The position numbers and the translations under genes were made by a program. The notes below the pieces were generated by a model, which was not told the DNA's origin, ran no database searches, and worked only from the letters and a program-made list of their open reading frames with translations. A stretch of DNA of 64,000 bases, from NCBI GenBank assembly GCA_949358305.1, contig OX442315.1:11868427-11932426 (forward strand), in the 5' to 3' direction. Below are positions 38,042 through 48,620 of the stretch, in pieces. Position 1 is the stretch's first letter, and every line of letters starts with the position of its first letter. The DNA comes from Strigamia acuminata. Its lineage: Eukaryota; Arthropoda; Chilopoda; Geophilomorpha; Linotaeniidae.

Positions 38042-41000
38042 CGAAACATGTCAGTTATGATCTTGACTGCTTTTTCAAACTCAGCTGTTGACACTGGTTT
38101 GTCCTTTTTAGAGGAAGGGCAGTCTTTTTGCCAATGCCCTAATTTTTTGCATAAATTGCATGGATCAGTGGCAGGCGATTTCTTTTTCGTTGCTGCTGGC
38201 GAGGCAGAACGAGAACGAGCGTCAGACCGGCGCTCTGGCGACACCGCAGGTGACTTTGAATTCCTTTCGGTATTCACCTTTGATGCGTCAAATGAAACAT
38301 TTTTTGGTTTCATCCTTGGCTTCCATTTGCCCGCAACGGGATTATTTTTTGCTAACAACGCCGCTGCTTTGGCCAATAAAGCCATCGTCTCGTCTCCTGT
38401 TTCCTCCTCCTCTTCAGCTTCTTCAGCTTCAGACGACGGAGTTTCAGCTCCAGTTATATTTGCGTGTAACTTAGGGACTGAATGAGGATTTTTGACGTCC
38501 TTTTTGGAAGATTCTTTTTTCGAACTCTTCTCATCCACTTCGTCTAGAAAGTCTTCGTAACTAGGTGGCTGCAACAATTTCAAACCATTAAAGGTTTCAT
38601 TGTTTTGCTCAGCGAGTCTTTTCTCTCGCTTTAAGTACGCTGACCTTTCGGCTTCTGTAAGATAAGCTTTGTACTTTTCGTCAATGCGCAATTGATTGAC
38701 TTCCATGAATTCGTTTAACTCGGAGAATTTCCCCGGGTCGGGAGCGTCCGACATCATCAGAATATTTTTACTATATTCTGTGAGGCCAGCTCTAAACTGA
38801 TCATCTGCTGTTGCATCAGTAACAGCATGTGGCATTCTGCCAAGCAGATTCTCTGCTCTTAGCATGTACGAATGTAAGCTTTCGCCTTTTCGTTGCTTAA
38901 GACATCTCCAGAGCGTTTTGATGTCTTCGCTCGATTCACCAAATTTAAACATAAATTGTTTAACGAAGTCATCCCACTTCGTGAAGTCTTTCCTGCGAAA
39001 CCACTCCTTGACACCGCCAACTAGTATTCTTGGTACTAGATGGGCCAATGCACCTTCACAGCTAAAACTGTGAACTTTGCCTAGTTCAAATATTTCCAGC
39101 AAGAGGTTTGACCCTGCTTGCCAATTTCCATTATAGGCATGTGGGATAACTCGATCCCATCTAATGAACTTTTCATCTGTTGTTTGATGAGTCCATTTAT
39201 CAGAAGTAAATTCACTTATTTTTTGCAAAATAATTTTATCCCTTCTGCTTTTTCGCTGTTGTTGAGCATTTTGCCTCAACAACTGGTCAATCTCATCTTT
39301 CGTGTAGAAATCGGGTCTTTGAGTTCTACTACGTGTTCTGTGACGAGATCGCCCTCTCACACTGGGACGTGAGGAATCTGTATCTGACGCAGATTCATGA
39401 TTCGGATTTGGCGGCGGATCAGGGTCCGGAGGATCGTCGCCATCTGGCGGACGACGGTCTCCATTTGGTGGTCCCCTTCCATTTCGATTGCCATTCGAAT
39501 TGTGGTCACGTGAGTGGCCACCTCCATGTCCATCTGAACTGTCTCCACCTGGTGGGTCACCACCTGGCGGATTTCCACGGTATCTCGGCCCATCACGGAT
39601 GTCGTTGTGACAATCTCGTTTTGGTGAGCCTTCTCGCGGATTATCGTGTGACCGTCCACGATCGTGTGGTTTCTCACGTTCTTTATTCTTTTTCGCCAGC
39701 AATCCAATTAATTGGTCACTATTGCTAAAGAATCTATCCGAATTTTGCGGAACTTTTGGGGAATGATATTCGGTCGGGTCTGGTTGTCGCTTTCTCTTTT
39801 TGCGACTGTGATGACTATTACGGCTTCCACGACTACTGCGTGAGTCATCGCTGTCAGTCCAACTTGATTGTCGACTGACTTTTGGTTTAGCTGATGTTAA
39901 ATCAATCAACTCAGGTGATTTGGAAGCACCTTTTTGCAAAACTGGGGCTGGCTTTGCAAAATTATCTTCGCCACAAACGTCTTGTACTTTTTGTACGACT
40001 ACTGCAAAGTTTTCTTGTACCGTCAATAGATCTGCGCGAAGAATTTCGTTTTCACGAGCTTGCGCAGCTAAGTCGGCACGTAATAACTGCTCTGCAGTGC
40101 TTAGACTTTTGGCGGCTTGACCAGCATCAATTACAGACTGCTGTCGAGCGAGAAATACTTCGTTTTCTCGTTGTGCTAATCTCTTAGCTCTTGCTGCTTG
40201 TTCTGCAGCATAATTCTCGTAATTTCGAGAAGTGGAGGGAATTACTTCCCTCGCTCGAACTGGGGCGGTTAGTTCGGCAGTCATTAAATTTGTGTTGGCT
40301 TCTCGCAAATTTGCGTTGGCCAATCTCAAATTTTCATTAGCAATTTCTAAATCTTTTTGGGCTTGATTTAGTTGCTCGAGCCTTTGTTGTTGCCCTTCGT
40401 CAGTAATTAGCCAGGAAGCTTTTTCCTGTTCTAATTGTAACAACTTAACATGGTCATTCGCACGTTGTTGTTTTAGTTCGGCATTTTGCTGATGCATTTC
40501 TGCACGCATTCGCTCGAACTCTGCTTGCAAGCTTGTTCTGACGATTTCAACGTCTTTTTGGCTTTGTTTGCGAACCATAGCTTTGTGGATTTGTTCCACA
40601 GTCATTTCGCTAGTGACTTCTACTCCCTCGAGCCTAGCTCGCTCACGGAGTGCGTCCATCATGGTAACACGCACGGGAGAATGAGAAACTTCCATATTGG
40701 AGTTCTCAGAATCTTGTTGTGCTGCACCTTGAACCGGTGATGAATTCAGCGAGTGCTCCGCACTTGATGATTGAATTCGTAAATTCAAATCATCGTTTTG
40801 CGACTTGGAACGGCCACTTCCAGTTGGATTGTTTAAGTCCAACTGGCCGCTTGGCGGGGATGGCTGTTGTCGCTCCAACGCTTGCGTGAATTCATTCACG
40901 ATTAACTGTGCCGAGTTACAGTTAGCTGTTTGATCCATAGTTTCAAACAATTCTTGTGACTCAGTCACTTCTTGATCCACGACTGGTAGATCGATCGCCA

Positions 41001-41052
41001 CTCGTCTCTTCGCCGGCCTTCCTCTCGGTCTCTTCTCTGAAGGAGTCGCCAT
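38029..41052 (-). CDS. gag: Element B Gag (1007 aa, unusually long)
   Basis: Starts MATPSEKRPRGRPAKRR, where RGRP within basic residues is an AT-hook-like motif. A long coiled-coil-prone segment follows at about 150-350 (repeated Glu/Gln/Leu/Arg, EIANENLRLANANLREANT). Then come a Ser/Arg and Gly/Asp/Pro-rich region (about 430-590), a retrotransposon Gag-like capsid core (about 640-800, with LWRCLKQRKGESLHSYMLRAENLL), an acidic stretch, and a single CCHC zinc knuckle CNLCKKLGHWQKDC at about 965. Twice or more the length of usual Ty3/gypsy Gag because of the N-terminal half. Intact. Confidence 0.9.
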   Translation of the reverse strand: MATPSEKRPRGRPAKRRVAIDLPVVDQEVTESQELFETMDQTANCNSAQLIVNEFTQALERQQPSPPSGQLDLNNPTGSGRSKSQNDDLNLRIQSSSAEHSLNSSPVQGAAQQDSENSNMEVSHSPVRVTMMDALRERARLEGVEVTSEMTVEQIHKAMVRKQSQKDVEIVRTSLQAEFERMRAEMHQQNAELKQQRANDHVKLLQLEQEKASWLITDEGQQQRLEQLNQAQKDLEIANENLRLANANLREANTNLMTAELTAPVRAREVIPSTSRNYENYAAEQAARAKRLAQRENEVFLARQQSVIDAGQAAKSLSTAEQLLRADLAAQARENEILRADLLTVQENFAVVVQKVQDVCGEDNFAKPAPVLQKGASKSPELIDLTSAKPKVSRQSSWTDSDDSRSSRGSRNSHHSRKKRKRQPDPTEYHSPKVPQNSDRFFSNSDQLIGLLAKKNKEREKPHDRGRSHDNPREGSPKRDCHNDIRDGPRYRGNPPGGDPPGGDSSDGHGGGHSRDHNSNGNRNGRGPPNGDRRPPDGDDPPDPDPPPNPNHESASDTDSSRPSVRGRSRHRTRSRTQRPDFYTKDEIDQLLRQNAQQQRKSRRDKIILQKISEFTSDKWTHQTTDEKFIRWDRVIPHAYNGNWQAGSNLLLEIFELGKVHSFSCEGALAHLVPRILVGGVKEWFRRKDFTKWDDFVKQFMFKFGESSEDIKTLWRCLKQRKGESLHSYMLRAENLLGRMPHAVTDATADDQFRAGLTEYSKNILMMSDAPDPGKFSELNEFMEVNQLRIDEKYKAYLTEAERSAYLKREKRLAEQNNETFNGLKLLQPPSYEDFLDEVDEKSSKKESSKKDVKNPHSVPKLHANITGAETPSSEAEEAEEEEETGDETMALLAKAAALLAKNNPVAGKWKPRMKPKNVSFDASKVNTERNSKSPAVSPERRSDARSRSASPAATKKKSPATDPCNLCKKLGHWQKDCPSSKKDKPVSTAEFEKAVKIITDMFRKNL

Positions 41053-41163
41053 TTTTCAATGAGGATAAAGAAAGGATAGAGAAGAAAGATAAGCAAGATA
41101 AAAATGGCGGGTAAATTTTAACTAACAAAGTTATACAATGACTATCCCGGACGGGCCCCCACG
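41053..41163 (-). other. Element B leader with primer-binding site
   Basis: On the minus strand the bases after the 5' LTR contain TGGGGGCCCGTCCGGGAT. This differs by one base from the tRNA-Pro primer-binding site of murine leukaemia-type retroviruses, so a proline tRNA primer is likely. The leader is only about 110 bp. Confidence 0.75.
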
Positions 41164-42136
41164 TGCTGCGATCCGGGTTATTATCCACTTAATTTCTAAT
41201 AAATTAAGCAGAAACCGCAGGTGAATGCTAAAATAGACTTACAATCAGCGGCCTTAAACTTGTCTAGGGTTAAGTTTATTAAGTAGGAAAATAAAGACAC
41301 AATTTTTATGATAAAAATCACACAAATTCTTTATTAAGTTAAATACAATGAAATATAAAATATATTGACTAGTTGAAATAGGAAGAGCGACAAGTCGCGT
41401 AACAATTTGAGCGGAAAACAATGGAAGGGCTTGCAACGACTGTTGCAAGCTACAAAGCGCTAAAATGGCGCTTAAACAACACACAGTTGTTAGGCGAAGG
41501 CAAAGGTCTTCGTTTGCTGAACTCACGAACGATGGTCGAAGACGATGGTTCTCGTGGGCTCCTTCTACGGCTCGTGCGACGGCTCGGCGGCGGTGGTTGA
41601 CGGCTGTAGGCGTCCGACTCTCGTACGATGGCAGTGGCTGGCGTTCGCGCGGCAGCGACGGCGATGGTTCACGATCGTCGGGAAACTTCTTCTTCTCGAT
41701 TGCTGGAATTAGCTACGGCTAATTCAAGCAGAATTGCTGGCTTTGTGCTTTGGGTGGCACAAAGATAGCAGGTGAAACTGAGTTACAACGGTCCTCTATC
41801 AATACGTATTGTCGGAGCAGATATCGCAGTGATGTTGAGGTTGTTGTTGTATTTTTCAGAGTCCCGATTTGAGCCAAGACGCGAGCCCAGCACGCTTCAA
41901 TATTGCGCAGAAAACCTGCGCACTTAGCTCAAATGGGTGCAACTAGTGGTTATTACACCATATTGCACCATAACGGCTAATAACCGTTTTCACCCCGGAC
42001 AACCTGGGGTGATATGTGCCTAGAGAGGATTTCTCCCCTCGGTCACATGATCTGACTTGGCGTGTGCCACAGTCAAATTAATTAGAAGACAATTAATTTT
42101 ATCTTCTAAGTTGGTGAATATTTTGAGATCACCACA
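41164..42136 (-). mobile_element. Element B 5' LTR (973 bp, minus orientation)
   Basis: Partner of 29,769-30,741; same length, same termini, no difference seen. It lies immediately before the resumed pol frame of element A. Open frames within both LTRs are identical because the LTRs are identical and are not taken as genes. Confidence 0.95.
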
Positions 42137-44254
42137 AGGCATATAAAAGGTTTTGCAGATAGGGCAAAGCCATTAACTCAACTTACAAAAAAAGAAAATC
42201 CATTTATTTGGACAGAGCAATGTGAAAATAGTTTTCAAGATTTGAAGCTGGCATTGATAACAGCTCCTTTGCTTCGCTACCCAGATTTTACAAAGACATT
42301 CACAGTTACTTCAGATGCATCTCAACAAGCAGTTGGTGCAATTTTGTCTCAAGAATTTGAAGGAAAAGAACACCCAATTTGTTATGTTAGTAGACAGTTA
42401 AGTTCAGCTGAAACGAGATATTCTACAACAGAATTAGAGTGTCTTGCTGTAATTTTTGCAGTCAAGCAGTTTAGATGTTATTTGTATGGGAAACCATTTA
42501 AAATAATTACTGATCACAGACCCCTGAAATGGCTAACTAAGATTAAAGATCCTTCTTCAAGATTAGCTAGATGGGCTTTGTTCTTATCTGAGTATACTTA
42601 TGAAATTATTCACAGACCTGGTAAAATAAACCAAGGAGCAGATGCTTTAAGCAGAGTGAAAATTTCTAAAGTTGATGAATTTACACCAGCCTGGAGTAGA
42701 GAGTTAGTAAAAGAAGAACAAATAAAAGATAGCTTGTGGGGATCAGTTTACAAATACGTGTCCGGTGGAAAGGAAGGAATGTTTAATGACTCAGAACTTC
42801 CTGATAGAATAGATAATTTTTATCTAGATGAAGATGGTATTCTATACCATAAAAGGAAACTTGGAACAAAGACGGCAATACCTGAATATTGGCACCAAAT
42901 GGTTGCACCTAGGTCCTTAATACCAGAAATTCTTAAGGCATATCATGATGCACCTTTCTCGGGACATAAGGGAATAAAGAAAACAAGGCAGAGGATTGAA
43001 CCTTATTTTTATTGGAAAAGTATGAAACAAGATGTTCAAATTTATTGTGAACAGTGTCATTGGTGTCAACTGGCAAAAACACCAAATAGAAAACAAGCAC
43101 CATTGGGAGATTTTCCACCAATTAGTTTTCCCTTTGAGCGGACATCAATGGATATACTTGGACCATTACCGGTTTCTTTAGAAAACAATAAGTACATACT
43201 TGTGTTTACTGATCACTTATCTCGCTATGCAGAGGCAATTCCAATGCCAAACCAGAAAGCAGACACGGTAGCGAAAGCATTTGTGCATAATATTGTCTTA
43301 CGGCATACAGTGCCGCGACAATTAATCACTGACCGTGGATCAAATTTTATGGCAAAAATGATGAAAGAGATCTATGACTGTTTGCATATTAAGAAGACCT
43401 ATACGACTGCATACCACCCAGCTTCTAACGGGGTCACGGAAAGATACAATAAGACTTTAGCTGAACATTTGTTACACTATATTAATAAGGACCAAAAGGA
43501 TTGGGATGCATGGGTTCCTTTTGCAGTAGCGGCCTATAACACGACAATACATACAAGTACAAATGAAAGTCCCTATTTTCTTAGATTTGGTCAACAACCA
43601 CACTTGCCATTTTTGTTTGATCCAGCACCTAATCAACCACATTATGCTTTAGGAACTAACTACAAAGAGGAATTAGTTAGGAGACTTCATTATGCTCATC
43701 AGTTGGCACAGGCTAGTTTATTAAAATCAGCTGAAGCTAGAAAGAAATACCATGACAAGAATTCAACGGAAGTCACTTTTGAAGTTGACAATTGGGTATA
43801 TTTGAGTAATCCTGTAGTGAAGCCTGGATTAGCGAGAAAGCTTACTCACAAATGGAAAGGACCATATCGAATTGTAGAACAAACTTCACCTTTAAATTTT
43901 AAAATTCAAGGTTTATTTGAAAAAGAAACTCTTCATGTACATGCAAATAGATTAAAATTAGCAAAAGGTATTAATTCTCAATTAGATAGTTCTACAAATC
44001 AGCCTGCTGAAACTGACCCTTTAGATGATGTATGGGACCAAGAACTAGACTTGATATTGCCAAGACAGAGAGAACAGCCTGTTGTACCACAAGTACCAGT
44101 GGCTTTACCTCCAGCACAAAGTCATCATCAACTTCGTAGTAGGGGTCCAGTCCAAGAGTTACCTTGGGTTATGCCTTCTAGTAGGCTTCGCCTAGTTTTA
44201 AAGGGGGAGGAAAGTGATGATGATGATTTAGATTTAAAAGTTACCTATATATAA
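42137..44254 (+). pseudogene. pol: Element A Pol, second part (RNase H, integrase)
   Basis: The frame continues that of 27,911-29,768. Readable: RNase H TSDASQQAVGAIL near 42,308; integrase zinc-binding H-H-C-C with CEQCHWCQLAK near 43,045; integrase core D in SMDILGPL (43,147), D in LITDRGSNF (43,325) and E in GVTERYNK (43,435); GPY/F-type KWKGPYRIVEQT near 43,850. It ends in an acidic tail. Disrupted only by element B. Confidence 0.92.
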
Positions 44255-44304
44255 TATTCATTAATTTTTGTGTTTATCATTGTGAATATGCATTGTTTTT
44301 AGGA

Positions 44305-44514
44305 GATACAGATATCATTTCAAAGTGTTGTGAATTAAAAGTTATTTTAGGACATTGGCCAACCTTTTATAAGTTAAATAAAGAGGGTTATGAATATATA
44401 GTATTGTGTATGACCAAATGTTATAGTAAGTTGTATTCAGTCATTCAATCATTGAAAAGTGATATGGGGAATAATTTTACAAAAGGTGAATCATATACGA
44501 ACAGAGTTCAGTAG
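44305..44514 (+). CDS. Element A small frame downstream of pol, first part
   Basis: An acceptor-like ttgtttttag ends at 44,304. From there a frame of about 70 codons is open (begins GDTDIISKCCELK), with four cysteines. It overlaps the next frame and could be the remnant or N-terminal part of an accessory or envelope-like product. No homology recognised. Confidence 0.35.
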   Translation, partial: DTDIISKCCELKVILGHWPTFYKLNKEGYEYIVLCMTKCYSKLYSVIQSLKSDMGNNFTKGESYTNRVQ

Positions 44515-44515
44515 A

Positions 44516-44863
44516 ATGAATGAGGAAGAATCAGTTTACACCATTCACAACAATTTTAGTTATCATGTTTTGTCAATAATAAATATAATTTTAACTTCAT
44601 TAGTTATTCTTTTTATAGTTAGTAAAATTGTGTGTAGTAATTGGAACACGAAATATCAGGCCTTGGCCTTGAGGCGTAGAAATAGAAACAAAAGGAGTAA
44701 GAAAAATAATAGGCAAAATATAGAAGTTGATTTAGATTTAGATAACACTAGATTAAAAGAAATAGATGAAATTAGTAATGATAGAGGACAGAGTAGTCCC
44801 AATATAATAATTGAAAGAAGGAAGAGTTCAAGAAGAACTCCAAAAAGAATTATAGAAACTTGA
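44516..44863 (+). CDS. Element A small membrane protein downstream of pol (115 aa)
   Basis: Starts MNEEESVYTIHNN, then one strong hydrophobic segment (SIINIILTSLVILFIVSKIV) of transmembrane length, followed by a very basic tail (ALRRRNRNKRSKKNNRQN). It sits where envelope genes lie in some Ty3/gypsy elements, and a membrane anchor followed by a basic tail would suit the C-terminal end of an envelope protein. There is no surface domain. Function is inferred only from topology. Confidence 0.5.
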   Translation: MNEEESVYTIHNNFSYHVLSIINIILTSLVILFIVSKIVCSNWNTKYQALALRRRNRNKRSKKNNRQNIEVDLDLDNTRLKEIDEISNDRGQSSPNIIIERRKSSRRTPKRIIET

Positions 44864-45061
44864 TATTCTATTGTTATGCTATGCTTAACATTGCTTTGCT
44901 CTGAAAATTGTCAGCTTGATGCATATTTTAAGTATTTTATTTTGATAATTATTTGAAAGTATTGTTAATGTTTAAGAATATTGTATGTAAACTATTTTAA
45001 ATGTATAGAATTAAGTTTAGTTAAGGGAATATTTCTATTTTTAAAGAAGTGTCTTTAATTT

Positions 45062-45075
45062 TAAGGGGGGGAAGA
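45062..45075 (+). promoter_or_regulatory. Element A polypurine tract
   Basis: AAGGGGGGGAAGA ends one position before the 3' LTR begins. This is the standard site for plus-strand DNA priming. Confidence 0.85.
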
Positions 45076-45405
45076 TGTGAGATTTGCATTTTATCATTTA
45101 TAATGTTTTATATAATATTTGTTAGTCACAGTATCATAGTGTTAAATTTATGTTATCCGAACAGTGCTTATTTTTATTTACAGTGTGTTATGTCATGTGC
45201 GTCATTAGTATGTGTCATAGTATTGTTCTTTTGTTGTATTAGTTTTCATTTTAAATCAAAACATTAAGTTTGTATTCAGTTGCTGCTTGCTTTCAAAGAG
45301 TAAACATCTAAAAACACTTTGTGCCCAAAAAGAGAATACATTTATTTCTCCGTTGGTTTTCACTAACCAACACGAACCCACCGAGAGCAGTACCGGATCA
45401 TCACA
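45076..45405 (+). mobile_element. Element A 3' LTR (330 bp)
   Basis: Matches the 5' LTR over its whole length, followed by the ATTT target duplication. The lack of visible differences implies a recent insertion of A, and the insertion of B must be more recent still. Confidence 0.95.
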
Positions 45406-45727
45406 ATTTTCCTGAAATTCCCACTTACTGAATTTTCCACTAAATTAATTATTTTGACCCACCAATTTAACTTAACTCAAATTAATTAATTTTCCCACTA
45501 AAAAAAATTATCTGGCCCAATGGCACTTTCTTGGCCTCACTTGGAACACTTAGGTATTTTTCTTTTTTGCAATACCCACGATATGTTTGCAGGTGCATGC
45601 TTTAAAAAATATCCGGCAAGAACAAGTCTGCTCATCCCACTTCTGGTCGCAAAACTTCTGCTTCTGTCATCTGCTTCAGTACTAGCTGCATTCAAAAAGT
45701 GTGTTTTAAGTTTTTATGTTTTAAAAT

Positions 45728-46535
45728 TAGGCGCGTTCAATTTCAAACTGATAATCCGATTCTCTCGATTATCTGGGTTTTCACTACCGGAAATGATGCA
45801 AAACGTGTCATATTTTAGAGAATCGGATTTTCGAAAAACCGATTCTCATAATCCACGTGTGGGGTGGATTCTTTGGATTTTGACTCGATCACAGATTAGG
45901 GGAAATTCCCCTAATCTGTGGACTCGATTTTGACTCGTTTTTCTGGCGGCCATTTTGTAACTGAATAGATCGGCGGTGGAAGCACATACAAAAATGTAAG
46001 TTTATTTAAATTATTATCATTATTATTATTAATTTTATAAGAACGGGGAATCGGCCAAACACCCTCCGCATTCGATCGCACAAATGCGGCGGGTGTTTGG
46101 GCGCATTTTCCCCACCGAATGCGGCGGGTGTTCGGGCGCATTTTCCCCACCGAATGTGGCCGATGTTCGGGCGCATTTGCCCCACCGAATGTGGCCGATG
46201 TTCGGACGCATTCGCCCCACCGAATGTGGCCGATGTTTGGGCGCATTTGCCCCACCGAATGCGGCACATTTGTGCGATCTAATGCGGCCGATTCCACGTT
46301 CTTAAATAAATAATAACAATAATATTAATTTAAATAAACCTATATTTTTCTGTTCATTTTTCTGGGATCAAAGGACTTGATTCCAGGACACTTAAGTCAT
46401 CACTGCGCATGCTCATGACATGATAATGAAAAACTTGATTATAGAATCGGTTTTTAACTCGTTCAAAGTTAAAAACCGATTTTAGAATCAAGTTTTTAGA
46501 ATCGGTTTTTCACAATTTGAAATTGAACGCACCTA
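45728..46535. mobile_element. MITE with TAGGCGCGTTCAATTT ends
   Basis: Left end TAGGCGCGTTCAATTTCAAA and right end TTTGAAATTGAACGCACCTA are near-perfect inverted repeats. Subterminal aaaccgattctc words occur in both orientations. The middle holds the 35-bp minisatellite. No target duplication could be fixed. Interval 45,410-45,727 shows nothing else. Confidence 0.75.
46083..46270. repeat. 35-bp minisatellite, about five units
   Basis: Units start aatgcggcgggtgttcgggc or aatgtggccgatgttcgggc and recur exactly every 35 bases (46,083; 46,118; 46,153; 46,188; 46,223; 46,258). Because 35 is not a multiple of three and the unit lacks stops, open frames appear in several frames on both strands. They are not genes. 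Confidence 0.9.
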
Positions 46536-46892
46536 ATAGATGAAGCAGACTTTTTGAGTGGTTGCATTTCCTTGGCGCTTCACTGCAGCGCACGGTGCTA
46601 AATCGGTATCAATTTCAAATCGAAAAACCGATTCTCTTGATTCTCTCGATTTTCTCTGGCGAAAATTATGCCAAAGGCGGCATATTTTTGAGAATCGGTT
46701 TACCACGTTGAAAAACCAATACTTGTAATTGTTATATTTTTAAAAAGAAAACATTTAACTTAGACTTAGATAAGTTGCATACTACTAATTTGATGGTGCT
46801 CTACAACTTTGTAATTGGAAATTTTGCTGTATCTTAAACCGTTTAAAAAGTACGAAATGAATGACCTTGAAGATGACCTTCTGGGTTAAATT

Positions 46893-47640
46893 TAAAGGAG
46901 TTGCGACATGAAAATTTTTTGTTGTAATAATTGTAAAAAATGATTAAGTATTGTTAAACAAAATGTTTCTCAATTTTTCATAATTTAAAGTGTTATAGTT
47001 TTACTACAAACTAGAATTAAAAATGCTAAGCCCCGCCCCCTCTGAAAAACTCCCAAGAAACCGGAAATGACGTCAGAGGCAGAACAGATTTCAATAGCTG
47101 CATACAGAAAAAACCAAAAAATTCGATATTGCGGCTAAAAAAATGGAAAGGAATCGTATAATAATTGTGTGATTGATGAATTGGGGCTTCTGTAATCTTC
47201 AGAAAATTTTATACTCTATAATAGATTGATTTTTAATTTTTTACATAGATTTTTAAAACAAATTTTGACATTTTTTTTCAATTTGTTGGTTTTGTGTATT
47301 TAATTTTCATCAAATCGATCACAAAATGAACTTCCAAGTTGTAGCATTAGGTTTTATGTATGTACAGTTTTTCAAGAATTGTGTGTTTTTATTTCTGTGT
47401 GACGTCATACTGATGTCATTCCAAACACTGTCATTGGTGGATACACCTTAAATGATGTCATCGACAGAATTTTGCTGTTTCCCTGATTTTGAAGCAAAGC
47501 AGTGAAGCGCTAAGGGCAATCCCTTAAAATCAACAAAATTGTTATAGTTCTTTAATTTTTGACTGAAAATTTGATAACTACGTATAAAACTACATCATAT
47601 AAAGTCCTGTTGTATTTTTCATGTCGCAACTAATTTAAGG
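46893..47640. mobile_element. Possible foldback element with AGTTGCGACATGAAAA ends
   Basis: ttaaaggagttgcgacatgaaaa on the left and tttttcatgtcgcaactaatttaa on the right are inverted. The interior is AT-rich, without coding content. The rest of 46,536-48,620 holds no exon I can support; the missing first exon of the neurohormone gene should be upstream of 48,621 but was not found. Confidence 0.45.
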
Positions 47641-48620
47641 TCGCCACTGGATAGCCCACCATCAACTTTCTATTCGACCAGATCATTAGAATTGGTATAT
47701 CTTCAGTCATTTACAAGAAAAAAAAGTGTTTCCAGACTTTTGACTCACCCCGTACCGGGTGGCCCTAACAGTGTTATAAGCATAGATTATAAGCTTAGCG
47801 GTAGGACCAACAAAATGTTAAAACCTCAAAAACCAAACAGTGTCAAAATAACCTTTAAGTTAATTAAAAAGAAATTCAAAGATTTATAAGTCAGCATTGA
47901 GAACTATAAACCATCTTTAAAAACCCATTAATATATTGTGAAATGCACAACATCCATAAATAGCCACTTGTTTTCCAACATCCAATAATGCAATATATAA
48001 ATATAGCTCATTTTGGTAGTGATATGATACCCACTCAAACATACTGTGAGAATAATTGAGAAAACAAAATAAACTGCAGTTGAATCCAACCAAAACTTTC
48101 TACTTGCACTTTATGATCATGCAGAAGTGAATTGAGTCCACACTAATGGTAATAACATGTGATTTTCCAAACTAATCACATCTCCAACAAACATTTTCTC
48201 TTTGCCAAATGAGGTGAACAATCTTTCCAAGAAAATTACCAACAATTTGCGTATTAAGATAACAAAAATAATACTAACTTATAATACACATAAATTGTAG
48301 ACTCAGGGAAGATAATTTGCAGTAACTAGTTTTCATAATTAACCATTACAATTAGATCAATAAAAGAAGTTAACCTTCGTAGAGTCTGGCTTATATATAT
48401 GCATACATGTGTGTACAAACAAGTTTAGTTGCGTTAGGATAACGAGGCTGTGCTGGTCAATATATACCCGTAACAAGAATTTCCAGCAAACATGGCAAAG
48501 TAACTGGAAATCATCAATTATTTTCTCATTTTTCTAGCAATTTTTCTGAATTGAAATTCTTGTTTTCAGGTTAAAAAACTTGTGGTTTATTTACTTCCTT
48601 TTGGAAGTGGCTGATTCCAG

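Noticed and set aside
44465..44515. A 28-base intron joining the two small frames after element A pol
   Set aside because: GT and AG are present (44,486 and 44,513), but such an intron is too short for normal splicing and would create a stop at the joint.
46083..46270. CRISPR-like regularly spaced repeats
   Set aside because: The 35-bp units are contiguous with no unique spacers and the genome is eukaryotic.
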